Positions 10,001 to 19,437 of a stretch of DNA of 64,000 bases are shown here, piece by piece (positions within the stretch are counted from its first letter, which is position 1; every line of letters begins with the position of its first letter). A model generated the notes under the pieces. The model saw nothing but the letters and a program-made list of their open reading frames with translations, was not told where the DNA came from and searched no databases. The DNA comes from Yamagishiella unicocca. Its lineage: Eukaryota > Chlorophyta > Chlorophyceae > Chlamydomonadales > Volvocaceae. The position numbers were made by a program, and so were the translations under genes. The DNA is taken from positions 558,001-622,000 of the forward strand of contig BDSL01000033.1 of the NCBI GenBank assembly GCA_003116995.1. Direction: 5' to 3'.

Positions 10001-12535
10001 GTCTCCTCGACTGGGCGAGGGCGGGTGGGGTGCGTTGTTTTGAGGACGAAAGACGAAAAGGAGGAGAAGGTCGGGCTCGGTAGAACTGGCATAACGGATC
10101 AGAGCCCCATGAAATCAACGCAATCGCCGTTGTTGTTTGGGGGCAAACATGGAGCACGCCCAGCCTCCCGGTGGCATGCACTCCGCGAGTGCCCTTTCTC
10201 GGCTTGCCCTCCCTCGACCAGCAGGCAGCTGCTGCTGGCCCCTTCGACCCCACCCGGAGAATCCGTGCGTCCCAGTCAGCCGCACTTCGAACGGCGTTTC
10301 GTGTCCCTCCCCTCATCTCCCCTCCCTGCCCCCGCCAGTGTCCCTTCGGGTCCCGCCCCTCCCTGCTCCCGCCAGTGTCCCTTCGGGTCCCGTCCCTCCC
10401 CGCCCACCCGTCCCTCCCCGCCCACCCGTCCCTCCCCTCCCCACCCGTCCGCAGCTCCACGAACGCAAAGTTCTTTTCGCGGTTGATGTACACATTGACG
10501 ACGGCGTTGCCTGTGGGAGGGAAGGCCCGGCGCCAGGGGGGAGCGGGGCGTCAGCGAGGAGGAGGCGAATCAGACGGGCAGCCGCACGAGCGGGGGACTT
10601 CCACCCTCGCTCGATCAATGGCGCCCCTCCATTGAAGACTCTGTACCCTACGCCCTCATTTCGCCCCTCGTCCACTCCCGGACAAACACGAATCAATCCA
10701 AGCCGCAATCCTGCGGTGAAGCTGTGCTGCGCGGAGCTGAGTCAACGGGCTCGGTTCGCTGTGCCTTGAGCGCATCCCAGCCCAGTCGCCGCTGAAAGAA
10801 TCCTCCGGTGGGATGCATGCCGGCCGCCACGGCCCCCTCAGTCCCACCCCTTGACGCCCCATCAGCCCCACCCTGCCATGCCACTCAACGCCACCACAGC
10901 CGCCTACTCGCTCGCAGCGCCCCTGCCGCCCTACGCAACACATGGCTGGTCACCCCCAACCGCAGCCCCCCCCCGGTCCCCTCCCGGCCCTGCTGTTACC
11001 ATCGACCTCCTCCTCCTGCCACCACTCCTCGCTCGTCGCTTCCCCCCTCCCGCCCGACTAAACCTAACCCCCGTAGCGTGTTTCGGCTGCCCGACCGGAC
11101 CAGCTCCCGCCGCCGCACGGACCTGGTCCTGCCGTGTTCCCCCCAATGGCCGCCAGCGCGTGGCTGAAGAAGGAGCTGATGGACTGCTCCGTGGCGGTGG
11201 GGGGCAAGCCGCCCACATAGATGCGGCGGGCGTGGCGGGTCGCCTGCTGGCTAACGGCAGGCGGCCCACCGGCGCCTCCAAAGTTGCCGCCGCCGCCGCC
11301 ACCGCCGCCACCACCACCACCCCCAAAGCCACCGCCACCGCCACCGCCGAAAGCACCGCCACCGAAGCCGCCAAGGCTCGGAGGACCCCCCAAGCCGGGG
11401 AGCACTTTGGGACGGGCGTGGAAGAGAGGCGATTTAGGGAGGGAAGCATGTTAGCGCGGCGACGCGCGTAGGTCGGTTGAGGGGAGGGGGGTCCCGCCAA
11501 GCTTGTTGCAGTTTGCAAGCCTCAGAAGTACGGTAATCCTACGTAGGCAGGTCCCGCAGAACACCCTCCGCTGGAGATTGCTGTGCTTATGTGGTGTTGT
11601 GCTTTTTGTGCTTTCTTGGTGGAATTTTGGGTCATCAGCAATACACCCCTTCCCAGCCTTACGCGGACAGGCGCGGCGCGTTTGCACGTGAGGTGCGCCC
11701 CCATTCATCATACACCCGCCCGACATCCCCGCCCCAACTTATGCCTTAGCCTTTTCCTAACTTATGCGGGGCCTAGGTATGGCCCCAGTGAATGCGTCAG
11801 TGAGGAGCCCGGCGTCATTCAAAACACTCCATCCCCCAAGCCAAAGTCCGCAAGCCAAGACAGCATTGGGCACGAGCAACCGGCTCCACCAGACCGCGCG
11901 TGTTTACACGGGCCGGCGCTGTTGCCAGCAGTCCGTGGTGGGCTTACCCGGGGCTGCACCCAGCATGGGCGCCAGAGACGGCGGAGGGGCTGCGAACGCC
12001 GCTGCTGCCGCTAGGTTTGGCTGGGCTCCGGGGAGCACCGCGGGGGGCGGCGGGGCGCCGGGCGCCATGCCAGCTGGCAGCACATCGAAGAACGTTGGTC
12101 GCCGGCGACCTGTCTTGACGGGCGGTGAGCCGGAGCGGCTGCGGGAGCGGCGCCGGTCCCGGCTGCGCTCGCGGCGACGCTCCCGGTCCCGATCACGCTC
12201 GACACGCTGAATACGCTCACGTTCGCGTTCACGTTCGAAATCCCGATCCCTGCATGCCGGAGTGCGGAAGCGGAGTGAGCTTCCAGTGCCGGATCGCTTA
12301 GGAATTTTGCAGCAGAGGGCCACTCTTCTTGCCTGTCCCTTCGGTCCCTTCCTCCGTGAGGACCAGCAGCCGCAGCAGCAGCAACGTAGTCCTCCTGTTC
12401 GCATGAGGGAGCGGTGAGCTGGAGAACAAGATGGTGGCGGCAAGGCTCCGCAGCCCTTACCTGGATTGGAGGATAACCGTATCCCTGCTCAGGCTCAGGC
12501 CTGTAGTTGTTGCGGTTGTCGCCTCGGTCTCTCAT
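7096..12535 (-). CDS. U2AF65: Splicing factor U2AF large subunit (U2AF65)
   Basis: Binds the polypyrimidine tract and, with U2AF35 and SF1, marks the 3' splice site in the nucleus. Twelve exons in order: 12461-12535, 12324-12394, 11948-12249, 11123-11404, 10445-10510, 9814-10010, 9316-9467, 8867-8975, 8224-8373, 7994-8044, 7557-7652, 7096-7233, giving 562 residues in unbroken phase. Domains: Arg/Glu-Ser RS region (RDRDFERERE..., SRDRRRSRSRSGSP) with a U2AF-type FFDVLP segment; a Gly-rich linker; RRM1 (RRIYVGGLPP, RNP1 KNFAFVEL); RRM2 (RIFVGGLPYYLTEEQ, RNP1 NSKGYGFVVY); C-terminal UHM-type RRM3 (RIVVLTDAV to the end, finishing SGRYDG). The start is an ATG in a GAC-rich exon typical of the family. 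Exon 2 is the least certain: its donor (GA|GTGGCC) is weak and was chosen because it restores phase. Several introns hold repeats. Confidence 0.93.
9108..9181 (-). repeat. Dispersed element family A, copy 1
   Basis: Inverted copy of the family recognised by ACCGTTTAGAACAGACG and TGCATGCTGGAG blocks. It lies inside the U2AF65 intron 8976-9315. Confidence 0.75.
9490..9548 (+). repeat. Dispersed element family A, copy 2
   Basis: Begins GGGTTCGAGGAAGACCCGTG, followed by the AAAAACCGTTT block. It lies in U2AF65 intron 9468-9813, about 20 nt from the 3' splice site. Confidence 0.75.
10320..10450. repeat. Pyrimidine-rich imperfect tandem repeats in U2AF65 intron
   Basis: Two copies of a unit containing CCAGTGTCCCTTCGGGTCCC, followed by repeated CTCCCCGCCCACCCGTCC blocks. 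On the gene strand this is the GGGAGGGG-rich start of the intron after exon 5. Confidence 0.7.
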
Positions 12536-13277
12536 GGCTGCCGCGCGTAGTCAAGTCTTTGGCGCGGTCTTCAAGAGCACATTTCCGCCCTCCCGTTTGA
12601 CTACACACTCCTACACGATTATTGCATGCACTTAATAATACACATGCAAGCTTGAAAGGCGTTAGATGCCAAGCCGTCACGGTAAATGTAGAGCTGTCCG
12701 TACGGCTGGAGAGAATACTTCATTCCGGGACAAACTGCAAAGGTATACATTCTGACGCATCCAGGATAGCTTTGTAATCCTATCGAACGTTTCCACGGAA
12801 CTTTCTCGCGCTTGACCCCTTTGCCCGTTGTGGCCCTGGTCGGGACATCGTCCGCAACACCTGGCCGCTGCACCTATTTATTCATACACCACAGAGGACT
12901 AGAATGAAGCAGGTGTCGCTGATGCGACATGGGGCGAACGGCTTGGCCAACTGGGCTCCGGGCCACCCGTCCAGGTGTGTGGTCCGCACGCCATCGATTG
13001 GACGCCGCGAAGCGGCACAGCGTCGGACGGCACCGCACCCTCCTCCCACACTATGACGCGATTGGATTGGGTCCGTGCGGGTCATAGCCCTCTTGGTGCG
13101 CCGTCAGCGCTCCCTCGGCCTTCCGTGACGTAGCGTCACCACACCCTCGTACCGGTATTCCTTGCAGCATGGCGGCCCTCCCCCACCGGCCTCCTGCCTA
13201 TTACTATAGCCTCAACCGCACCTCATCACCACCTCCACCCAGATTTACCTCCGCCCCTCCCGCTCAGATTCTCGGCC
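12536..13277. promoter_or_regulatory. Shared 5' region of divergent U2AF65 and methyltransferase genes
   Basis: About 740 bp separate two start codons pointing away from each other, so both 5' UTRs and promoters must lie here. No TATA box or named element was identified. No coding frame inside is convincing. Confidence 0.5.
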
Positions 13278-16200
13278 ATGCAGCCCTCGCCTCACCCCTT
13301 GTCATCCCCCTTCCACCCCACATCTTCCTCTCCACACAGGCCGGTGCGACACTGCATCTGCCCTCACTCCTCCAGCGCTGCAACCTCAACCGCAGTAGCA
13401 GCTACAGCCACACGCCAGCCAGCGCCCGCAGCGGCCGCGGCGGCGTCCGCAGCAGCGGCGTCCGTCCACCCACGTGGGACGGCGGTTCGTACGGCCGCCG
13501 CCGCCACACAGTTCTCCTCGCCCTCCTCCTCCCCCTCCCCCTCCTCCTCTGCGGTGGATTTTGAATTCGTGTGCCCCATCTGCCAACAGACGCACTTCAC
13601 GCTGGAGGCGATGCCCACCAAGTGAGCAACCAACCGGCAGGCCGGGAGGGAGGGGTGCAACAGCACTCCAGGAAGGGGTCCAGGGATTACCGCACGTGTG
13701 CCAGCTCAAAACACGCAGCTCCGGAACCCATCCCTCCTGGGCCGCCGAGCTGCAGCAACCGACAGGATGGGTGGCAGGACTCGGGCCCCGGGGAGAGGAT
13801 GGGTGGCAGGACACGGGCCCCGGGCTTCGCTTTTCATGCTCCTGTGCCCTACGCGCCTCACGCCACCACCCTGCACTGCTTCCTCCTGGTTCCCCATCAC
13901 CCAGCTCGCACCCGGCCACGTGTGCGGGCGCTCCCCGTTAGCACAATCCATAGGGCCCTTAATGCACGCTGCGCCTCTTGGAACCTGAGGATCCGGGGGA
14001 GCCGGAAGAGCCGGAAGAGCCGGAGCATTGCTTCCAGCTAGTGTTGGGCGGTCTTCACCCCCTCGAGCCCGTCTCCCTCCCCTCTCCCCCCAGGTCCGGC
14101 GGCCTCTCCTGCGGTCGCTGCCAGCGCACCTTCCCCTCCAGCCCCGCCTACCTCGACCTCACACTGACGGGGGGGGTGAAGCAGAAGGTGTACAACCAGC
14201 GCGCCTGGGGTGGCACGGAGCTGTTCAGGTCCGTGCAAGTGTGGAAAAACACAGCGAGCGCGGCAGCCCCCCCCCCACGATATGCGTCACCATATGATTT
14301 TGGGTTTTTCTGCGCGCCCGGTTCCAACCAAACACGCGCGCGCACAGCCCCCCCCCCCAGCTTCCCATGCTTCACACCCGCATCGCACCCCACACACGCG
14401 CCCCTGCCCACATCCTCGGGTTTCATCTCAGCTCGACGCCTCCACACTTCCCCAGGAACCCCCTGGTGAGCTTTGCCTACGAGCGCGGCTGGCGGCAGTC
14501 GTTCGCGTGGGCCGGCTTCCCGGGCGTTGACAAGGAGTACGACATCGCTATGTCGTACTTGCTGCCGGCGGCGAAGGGCCAGGTGTTGGTGGACATGTCG
14601 TGCGGCAGCGGGCTCTTCTCTCGCCGGTGGGTGGGTGGGTTGCAAGGAAGACCCGTGTACGAAAAGGAAAACCGTTTAGGACAGACGTTTGGGGACGCTG
14701 CAGCCACGCAGCCACATGCCGCCGCCCTGCAGAGCTGAAACGCGCGGTGTTTCCTCGGCGGCGACACCCCCGCCCCCTTGCCTCCGCCCCCTTGTCTCCG
14801 CCCCCTTGTCTCCGCCCCCTTGTCTCCGCCCCCTTGTCTCCGGCCCCCTTGTCTCCGCCCCCCTTGTCTCCGCCCCCTTGTCTCCGCCCCCTTGTCTCCG
14901 CCCCCTTGTCTCCGCCCCCTTGTCTCCGCCCCCTTGTCTCCGCCCCCTTGTCTCCGCCCCCTTGTCTCCGCCCCCTTGTCTCCGCCCCCTTGTCTCCGCC
15001 CCCCTTGTCTCCGCCCCCTTGTCTCCGCCCCGCCCCCCCCTTGTCTCCGCCCCCGCCCCGCCCCTGTCTCCGCCCCTTGCCCGCCCCCCTTGCTCTCCGC
15101 CCCCTTGTCCTCCGCCCCCCTTGTCTCCGCCCCCCCCTTGCCTCCGCCCCCTTGTCTCCGCCCCCTTGGTCTCCGCCCCCTTGTCTCCGCCCCCTTGTCT
15201 CCGCCCCCTTGTCTCCGCCCCCTTGCCTTTGTCTCCGCCCCGCCCCCCCCTTGTCCTCCGCCCCCTTGTCTCCGTCCCCCCCTTGTCCTCCGCCCCCTTG
15301 TCTCCGCCCCCTTGTCTCCGCCCCCTTGTCTCCGCCCCTTGTCTCCGCCCCCTTGTCTCCGCCCCCTTGTCTCCGCCCCCTTGTCTCCGCCCCCTTGTCT
15401 CCGCCCCCTTGTCTCGCCCCCCGTCTCCGCCCCTTGTCTCCGCCCCCTTGTCTCCGCCCCTTGTCTCCGCCCCCTTGTCTCCGCCCCCTTGTCTCCGCCC
15501 CCTTGTCTCCCCCCTTGTCTCCGCCCTTGTCTCCGCCCCCTTGTCTCCGCCCCCTTGTCTCCGCCCCCTCTCCGCCCCCTTGTCTCCGCCCCCCTTGTCT
15601 CCGCCCCTTGTCTCCGCCCCCTTGTCTCCGCCCCCTCTTCCGCCCCCTCGTGCCCCCTTGTCTCCGCCCCCTTGTCTCCGCCCCCTTGTCTCCGCCCCCC
15701 GCCCCCCCTCCGCCCCCTCGTCTCCGCCCCCTCGTCTCCGCCCCCTCGTCTCCGCCCCCTTGCCTCCGCCCCTTGTCTCCGCCCCCTTGTCTCCGCCCCC
15801 TCGTCTCCGCCCCCTCGTCTCCGCCCCTTGTCTCCGCCCCCTTGTCTCCGCCCCCTTGTCTCCGCCCCCTTGTCTCCGCCCCCTTGTCTCCGCCCCCTCG
15901 TCTCCGCCCCCTCGTCTCCGCCCCCTCGTCTCCGCCCCCTTGTCTCCGCCCCCTTGTCTCCGCCCCCTTGTCTCCGCCCCCTTGTCTCCGCCCCCTTGTC
16001 TCCGCCCCCTTGTCTCCGCCCCCTTGTCTCCGCCCCCTCGTCTCCGCCCCCTCGTCTCCGCCCCCTCGTCTCCGCCCCCTCGTCTCCGCCCCCTTGTCTC
16101 CGCCCCCTTGTCTCCGCCCCCTTGTCTCCGCCCCCTTGTCTCCGCCCCCTTGTCTCCGCCCCCTTGTCCCGCCCCCGAAGACAACGCGCCAGCTATTCTA

Positions 16201-18135
16201 CCAACGTCGCGTAGCCGGTCTTCATGCCACCCCCCTGCCGCCCCCGCCCCCGCCCTCACGGGTCTTCCTCGAAACCCCCGCCCCCGCCCCCTGCCGCCCA
16301 CATCTTCGCTGTCCGCCGACCATGCGCCCACTATCCTGTCTTTTTCGTGTCAATGGTTTTCACGCCGCCTCCTGCCGCCTCCTGCCGCCCCCTGCCGCCT
16401 CCTGCCGCCCCCTGCCGTCCGCTTCCCCCCCTGCCGCCTCCTGCTCTCCCCAGGTTCGCCGGCAGCGGTTCGTTCTCAGGCGTCATCGCGGCTGACTTCA
16501 GCGAGAGCATGCTGCAGCAGACACGGGAGTACTGCCTGGCGGATGGGGGGACCCTCAACGGCGGGTGGGTGCGGGGAGCGGGAGGGGGCAGGGGGCAGCA
16601 GCCTTGGGGGGGGGCAAGTGAGGCGTGGTGGGGTGCAGCGAGCGGCGGGGAGGGAGGGCGGAGGAGGGGGGTGGAGGAGGGGGAGGCGGCGGGGGGGGGG
16701 GTGGATGTCGGGCGGCGAGTAGGCCAATCTTGGGGAGTTCCTCAGCAGCAGCGGCAGCAAGCAGAGGCAGCAGCAACCAGGATCAGCAGCAGCGTTTGGG
16801 CGGAGGGTACGGACAGGACGTATGAGCGCCACACGTTTGGACGATGGAGGATGGAGGAGCGATTGCGTGCAGCTTGGCTGCTAGGGCGGGATGCCGTGCG
16901 GAGGAGCCCCAAGGAGGCGGTCCCGGCCTCATGAGCGGAGCGCATACCCAACCCAACCCAACCCAACCCAACCCAACCCAACCCAACCCACGCTCCCGAA
17001 CCCAATTCGGCGCCCTCGCCCCGCGCAGCACGCCCATCATGCTGCTGCGCGCCGATGTGGGTCGGCTGCCGTTCGCCACCGGCAGCGTGGCTGCGATCCA
17101 CGCAGGGGCGGCCATCCACTGCTGGCCCAACCCGCAGGTAGGGCGGTGATGGGGGCGGGGGGATGGACGGCGAGGAAAATCCGTGACCTGGGGTCGCCCC
17201 CTGCGCTCCTTTGCTGCCGCCCTCCCCCCTAACCCGTCCTTCCCGCCACCCCTCTCCTCGCTTCCCGTAGGCGGCCCTCGCGGAGATCAGCCGCGTGCTC
17301 GCCCCCGGGGGGGTGCTCGTGGCGTCCACGTTCCTCACCTCCACCGCGCCGCTGGGTCAGGTGCTGGGAGACGACCTCGTGCGACCGCTGGGACAGGTAG
17401 GTGGGGCCGGTGGCGGTGGGGGGGGGGTCGGGTGGCGGGGCTGGGGAGGTGCGGGAGGGCTGCGTGCCGGGGGAGAGGGCAAAACACAGGGCACTTGAGG
17501 CACATCTAGCCCCAGGGATGCTTGCCGAGTCATCGAAGAGGTGTCCAGCGGCGCGTGCGTCTGTCCCGAATATCATGCTGTTGCTTAAGCAGATGTTGGG
17601 CCCTATCGACTGAATGACCGGTGTTGTGCTGCGCTGGGGAAGGTGGTGGTGCCGGTGCGGGCATGGTGTTGGTGGCGCTGCCGACGTGGTGCTGTACCTA
17701 GTCGGTTGGGGTTTAGGGTTGGGTTGGTTGGTTGGTTTTGTTCTCCCCGCCAACCTTGCAACTGCTGGTGCTGGAATCCAGGGGCGGTGCTGTTTGTTTT
17801 CCTAACCAAATTTTCGGTTGCTGGTTGTGGTCGTTGGTGGTGCCTGCTGCGTGCTCCGCCGCTCCTCCCGCCGGGCCGCCCGCAACGCCGCTCCCTGCCC
17901 GCCGCCGACTCACCGGACCGCCGCCGCGCGGCCTCAACAGCTGGACCCCACAACCGCCGGTGGCGCCGTCGGCACGCCCTACCGTTGGTGGGAGGAGCAG
18001 GAGCTGCGAGACCTATGCGATGTGGTGGGGCTGCAGGATTTCCGCCGGGAGCGGTCCTGGCGCTTCATTATGTTCGCAGCCACCAAGCCGGACCCGAGCG
18101 CGGCCTGGATGTCATCCGGGGAGTTCTCGGAGTAG
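13278..18135 (+). CDS. Plastid-type SAM-dependent methyltransferase (At2g41040/At1g78140-like)
   Basis: Class I methyltransferase of the plant family with a zinc-knuckle N terminus. The substrate is unknown; plant members are chloroplast/plastoglobule proteins. Exons: 13278-13621, 14094-14228, 14456-14626, 16454-16564, 17029-17137, 17271-17396, 17941-18135, giving 396 residues in phase. An Ala/Ser/Pro-rich presequence (about residues 1-90) fits a transit peptide. Then CPIC and CGRC cysteine pairs (about 98-122), the SAM motif I VLVDMSCGSG (about 203-212), ADFSESML, the motif RADVGRLPFATGSV, and the conserved C-terminal block WEEQELRDLC to FIMFAATKP. The start is the first ATG in frame with the cysteine pair; an upstream exon cannot be excluded. 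Intron 3 (14627-16453) contains a 1.4-kb minisatellite. A second in-phase terminal exon lies at 19255-19437. Confidence 0.88.
14638..14692 (+). repeat. Dispersed element family A, copy 3
   Basis: GGGTTGCAAGGAAGACCCGT followed by AAAACCGTTTAGGACAGACG, starting 11 nt after the 5' splice site of methyltransferase intron 3. A short inverted piece (CACGGGTCTTCCTCGAAACC) sits on the far side of the minisatellite near 16258. Confidence 0.75.
14769..16172. repeat. 1.4-kb minisatellite, 14-bp unit, about 100 copies
   Basis: Tandem CCCCCTTGTCTCCG with variants CCCCCTCGTCTCCG and length slips in the C-run. It lies entirely inside intron 3 of the methyltransferase gene. Because the unit lacks stops on either strand, several reading frames stay open for 400-680 codons. 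These are not genes. Confidence 0.97.
16948..16991. repeat. AACCC pentanucleotide microsatellite
   Basis: About eight or nine uninterrupted copies of AACCC in methyltransferase intron 4 (16565-17028). This is not the TTTTAGGG telomere repeat of Chlamydomonas. Confidence 0.95.
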
Positions 18136-19254
18136 AATGTAAAGGAGCTCCGGCGGCGGCGGCGGGGGCGGCGGCGGCAGGTGGGATGCCGGAGGCAGGC
18201 GGTGGGTTGCGCGGCGGCAGCGGTTGCGGCGGGCGAGACGAGGCGAGGTGGAGGAGGGCGGCGGCGGAGGAATTAGTTAGTAGTTGGGTTGGTTTGGGTT
18301 GGTTTGGTCTTCGCAGCGGCAATGGAGTGGCGGGGCCGGGGGGCTACGGGAGCGGTTCGGAGGGCCGTCGGTGCGGTGCAGCGGGTCGCGGTCGGTTTTG
18401 TGAGCCCGGATGGGTTATTTGTACGGATTGTACGGCGGTGGCGCTTGACGACGGAAGCCTCTCGCATGCGTCCCGGTTGGATGCTGGTAGGGCACGGGAT
18501 TCGCATTTTTGGTGACGGACTTAAAACGGGAGTTATCGGGCGGTATCGTAGATACGGACGGTTACGCGCAATAGTAGGTACCGTACATTGCGTTACGACG
18601 TTTTGCGAGGATTGCGGCGGTTTCCTAATCGCACCCGGATCTGCTGCGTCAGCAAACGATCTGGTTCATGGATTTCCTATCGCGTATGTTGTTTCATGCA
18701 AGCTAGTTAGCTGCGATGCTAGGCGTCTTGGAGATCATGCCTTTTTCGTCGATGACGTCCGCGAAGGCCTATATAGGCAAACTGATCGGCCCTCGGTGCG
18801 GCTGAAGCAAGTAGAACACACGCATACGCCCTTCCTTAGCACCAAGTTGTTTTGGCGCAAACGCTGCATGAAGCGTTGCACGGCAGTTCCCCTCCCCTCT
18901 CCGCCACCACCTCAACAATCCCCAGCAGGACTCTTGCTCCGCCGACTCGGTGCTCCCCGCTGCCTTTCGCACATTGGCCGCAACGCGCAACCACACGCCT
19001 TGCTCCTGACCTGGAGCAGCTGTTGCATATCCCGGAACGAAACTTTGGATCCCTGCTCCAAATTCAAACAACGGACACGCAACCGACACACGATAGCAAT
19101 GTGGATTCGCTTCTCCACTCCCCGCCGGTTTTACTTATTCTCAAGTGCCGACCAACGGGTTTTCTCTCAAACCCCGCCCCACCTAACGCATCTAAGCTGC
19201 CCAACCCAACCCCACTTATCTCTGTCCTTTTCCGCCATCCCCACTCCCGCCCAG
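18136..19254. other. Region between the two methyltransferase terminal exons
   Basis: Contains a TGTAA motif at 18138-18142 just after the first stop. No copy of earlier methyltransferase exons was found, and no other gene. The final 60 bases are pyrimidine-rich and end in CCCAG, a good 3' splice site for the second terminal exon. Confidence 0.6.
18138..18142 (+). terminator. TGTAA motif, possible poly(A) signal
   Basis: The green-algal polyadenylation motif TGTAA begins 3 nt after the TAG of exon 7. It is so close to the stop that its use is uncertain. Confidence 0.4.
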
Positions 19255-19437
19255 GTCATGCAGACCAATCCGCGCCCAACCCAGATGAAGTATTGGGAGG
19301 AGCAGGAGCTGAGGGACCTGTGCGAAACGGTGGGGCTGCAAGGCTTCCGCCGGGAGCGCACCTGGCAGTTCATTATGTTCGCCGCCACCAAGCCGCGTAC
19401 GTTTGATGGCATGGACTCAGCGGACTTCTCCGAGTAG
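19255..19437 (+). CDS. Duplicate (alternative?) terminal exon of the methyltransferase
   Basis: After a strong acceptor (CCCGCCCAG) a phase-0 frame of 60 codons plus TAG encodes a second version of the last exon: of the 34 residues from WEEQELRDLC to FIMFAATKP, 29 match exon 7 (17941-18135). The tail differs (ending DSADFSE versus SSGEFSE) and so does the N-terminal part (VMQTNPRPTQMKY versus LDPTTAGG...). Phase matches the donor of exon 6 at 17396, so it could splice there in place of exon 7. No other exons are duplicated nearby. It is either an alternative last exon or the remnant of a larger duplication. The nearest downstream TGTAA is at 20069-20073. Confidence 0.65.
   Translation, partial: VMQTNPRPTQMKYWEEQELRDLCETVGLQGFRRERTWQFIMFAATKPRTFDGMDSADFSE

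Noticed and set aside
14600..16722. ORFs of 478-677 residues (plus) and 551 residues (minus) rich in Pro/Leu/Arg or Gly/Glu/Arg
   Set aside because: They are open only because the 14-bp minisatellite has no stop in any phase; they lie in a methyltransferase intron.
16948..16991. AACCC repeats as a possible interstitial telomere
   Set aside because: Green-algal telomeres use TTTTAGGG or TTTAGGG; this is a simple pentanucleotide microsatellite.
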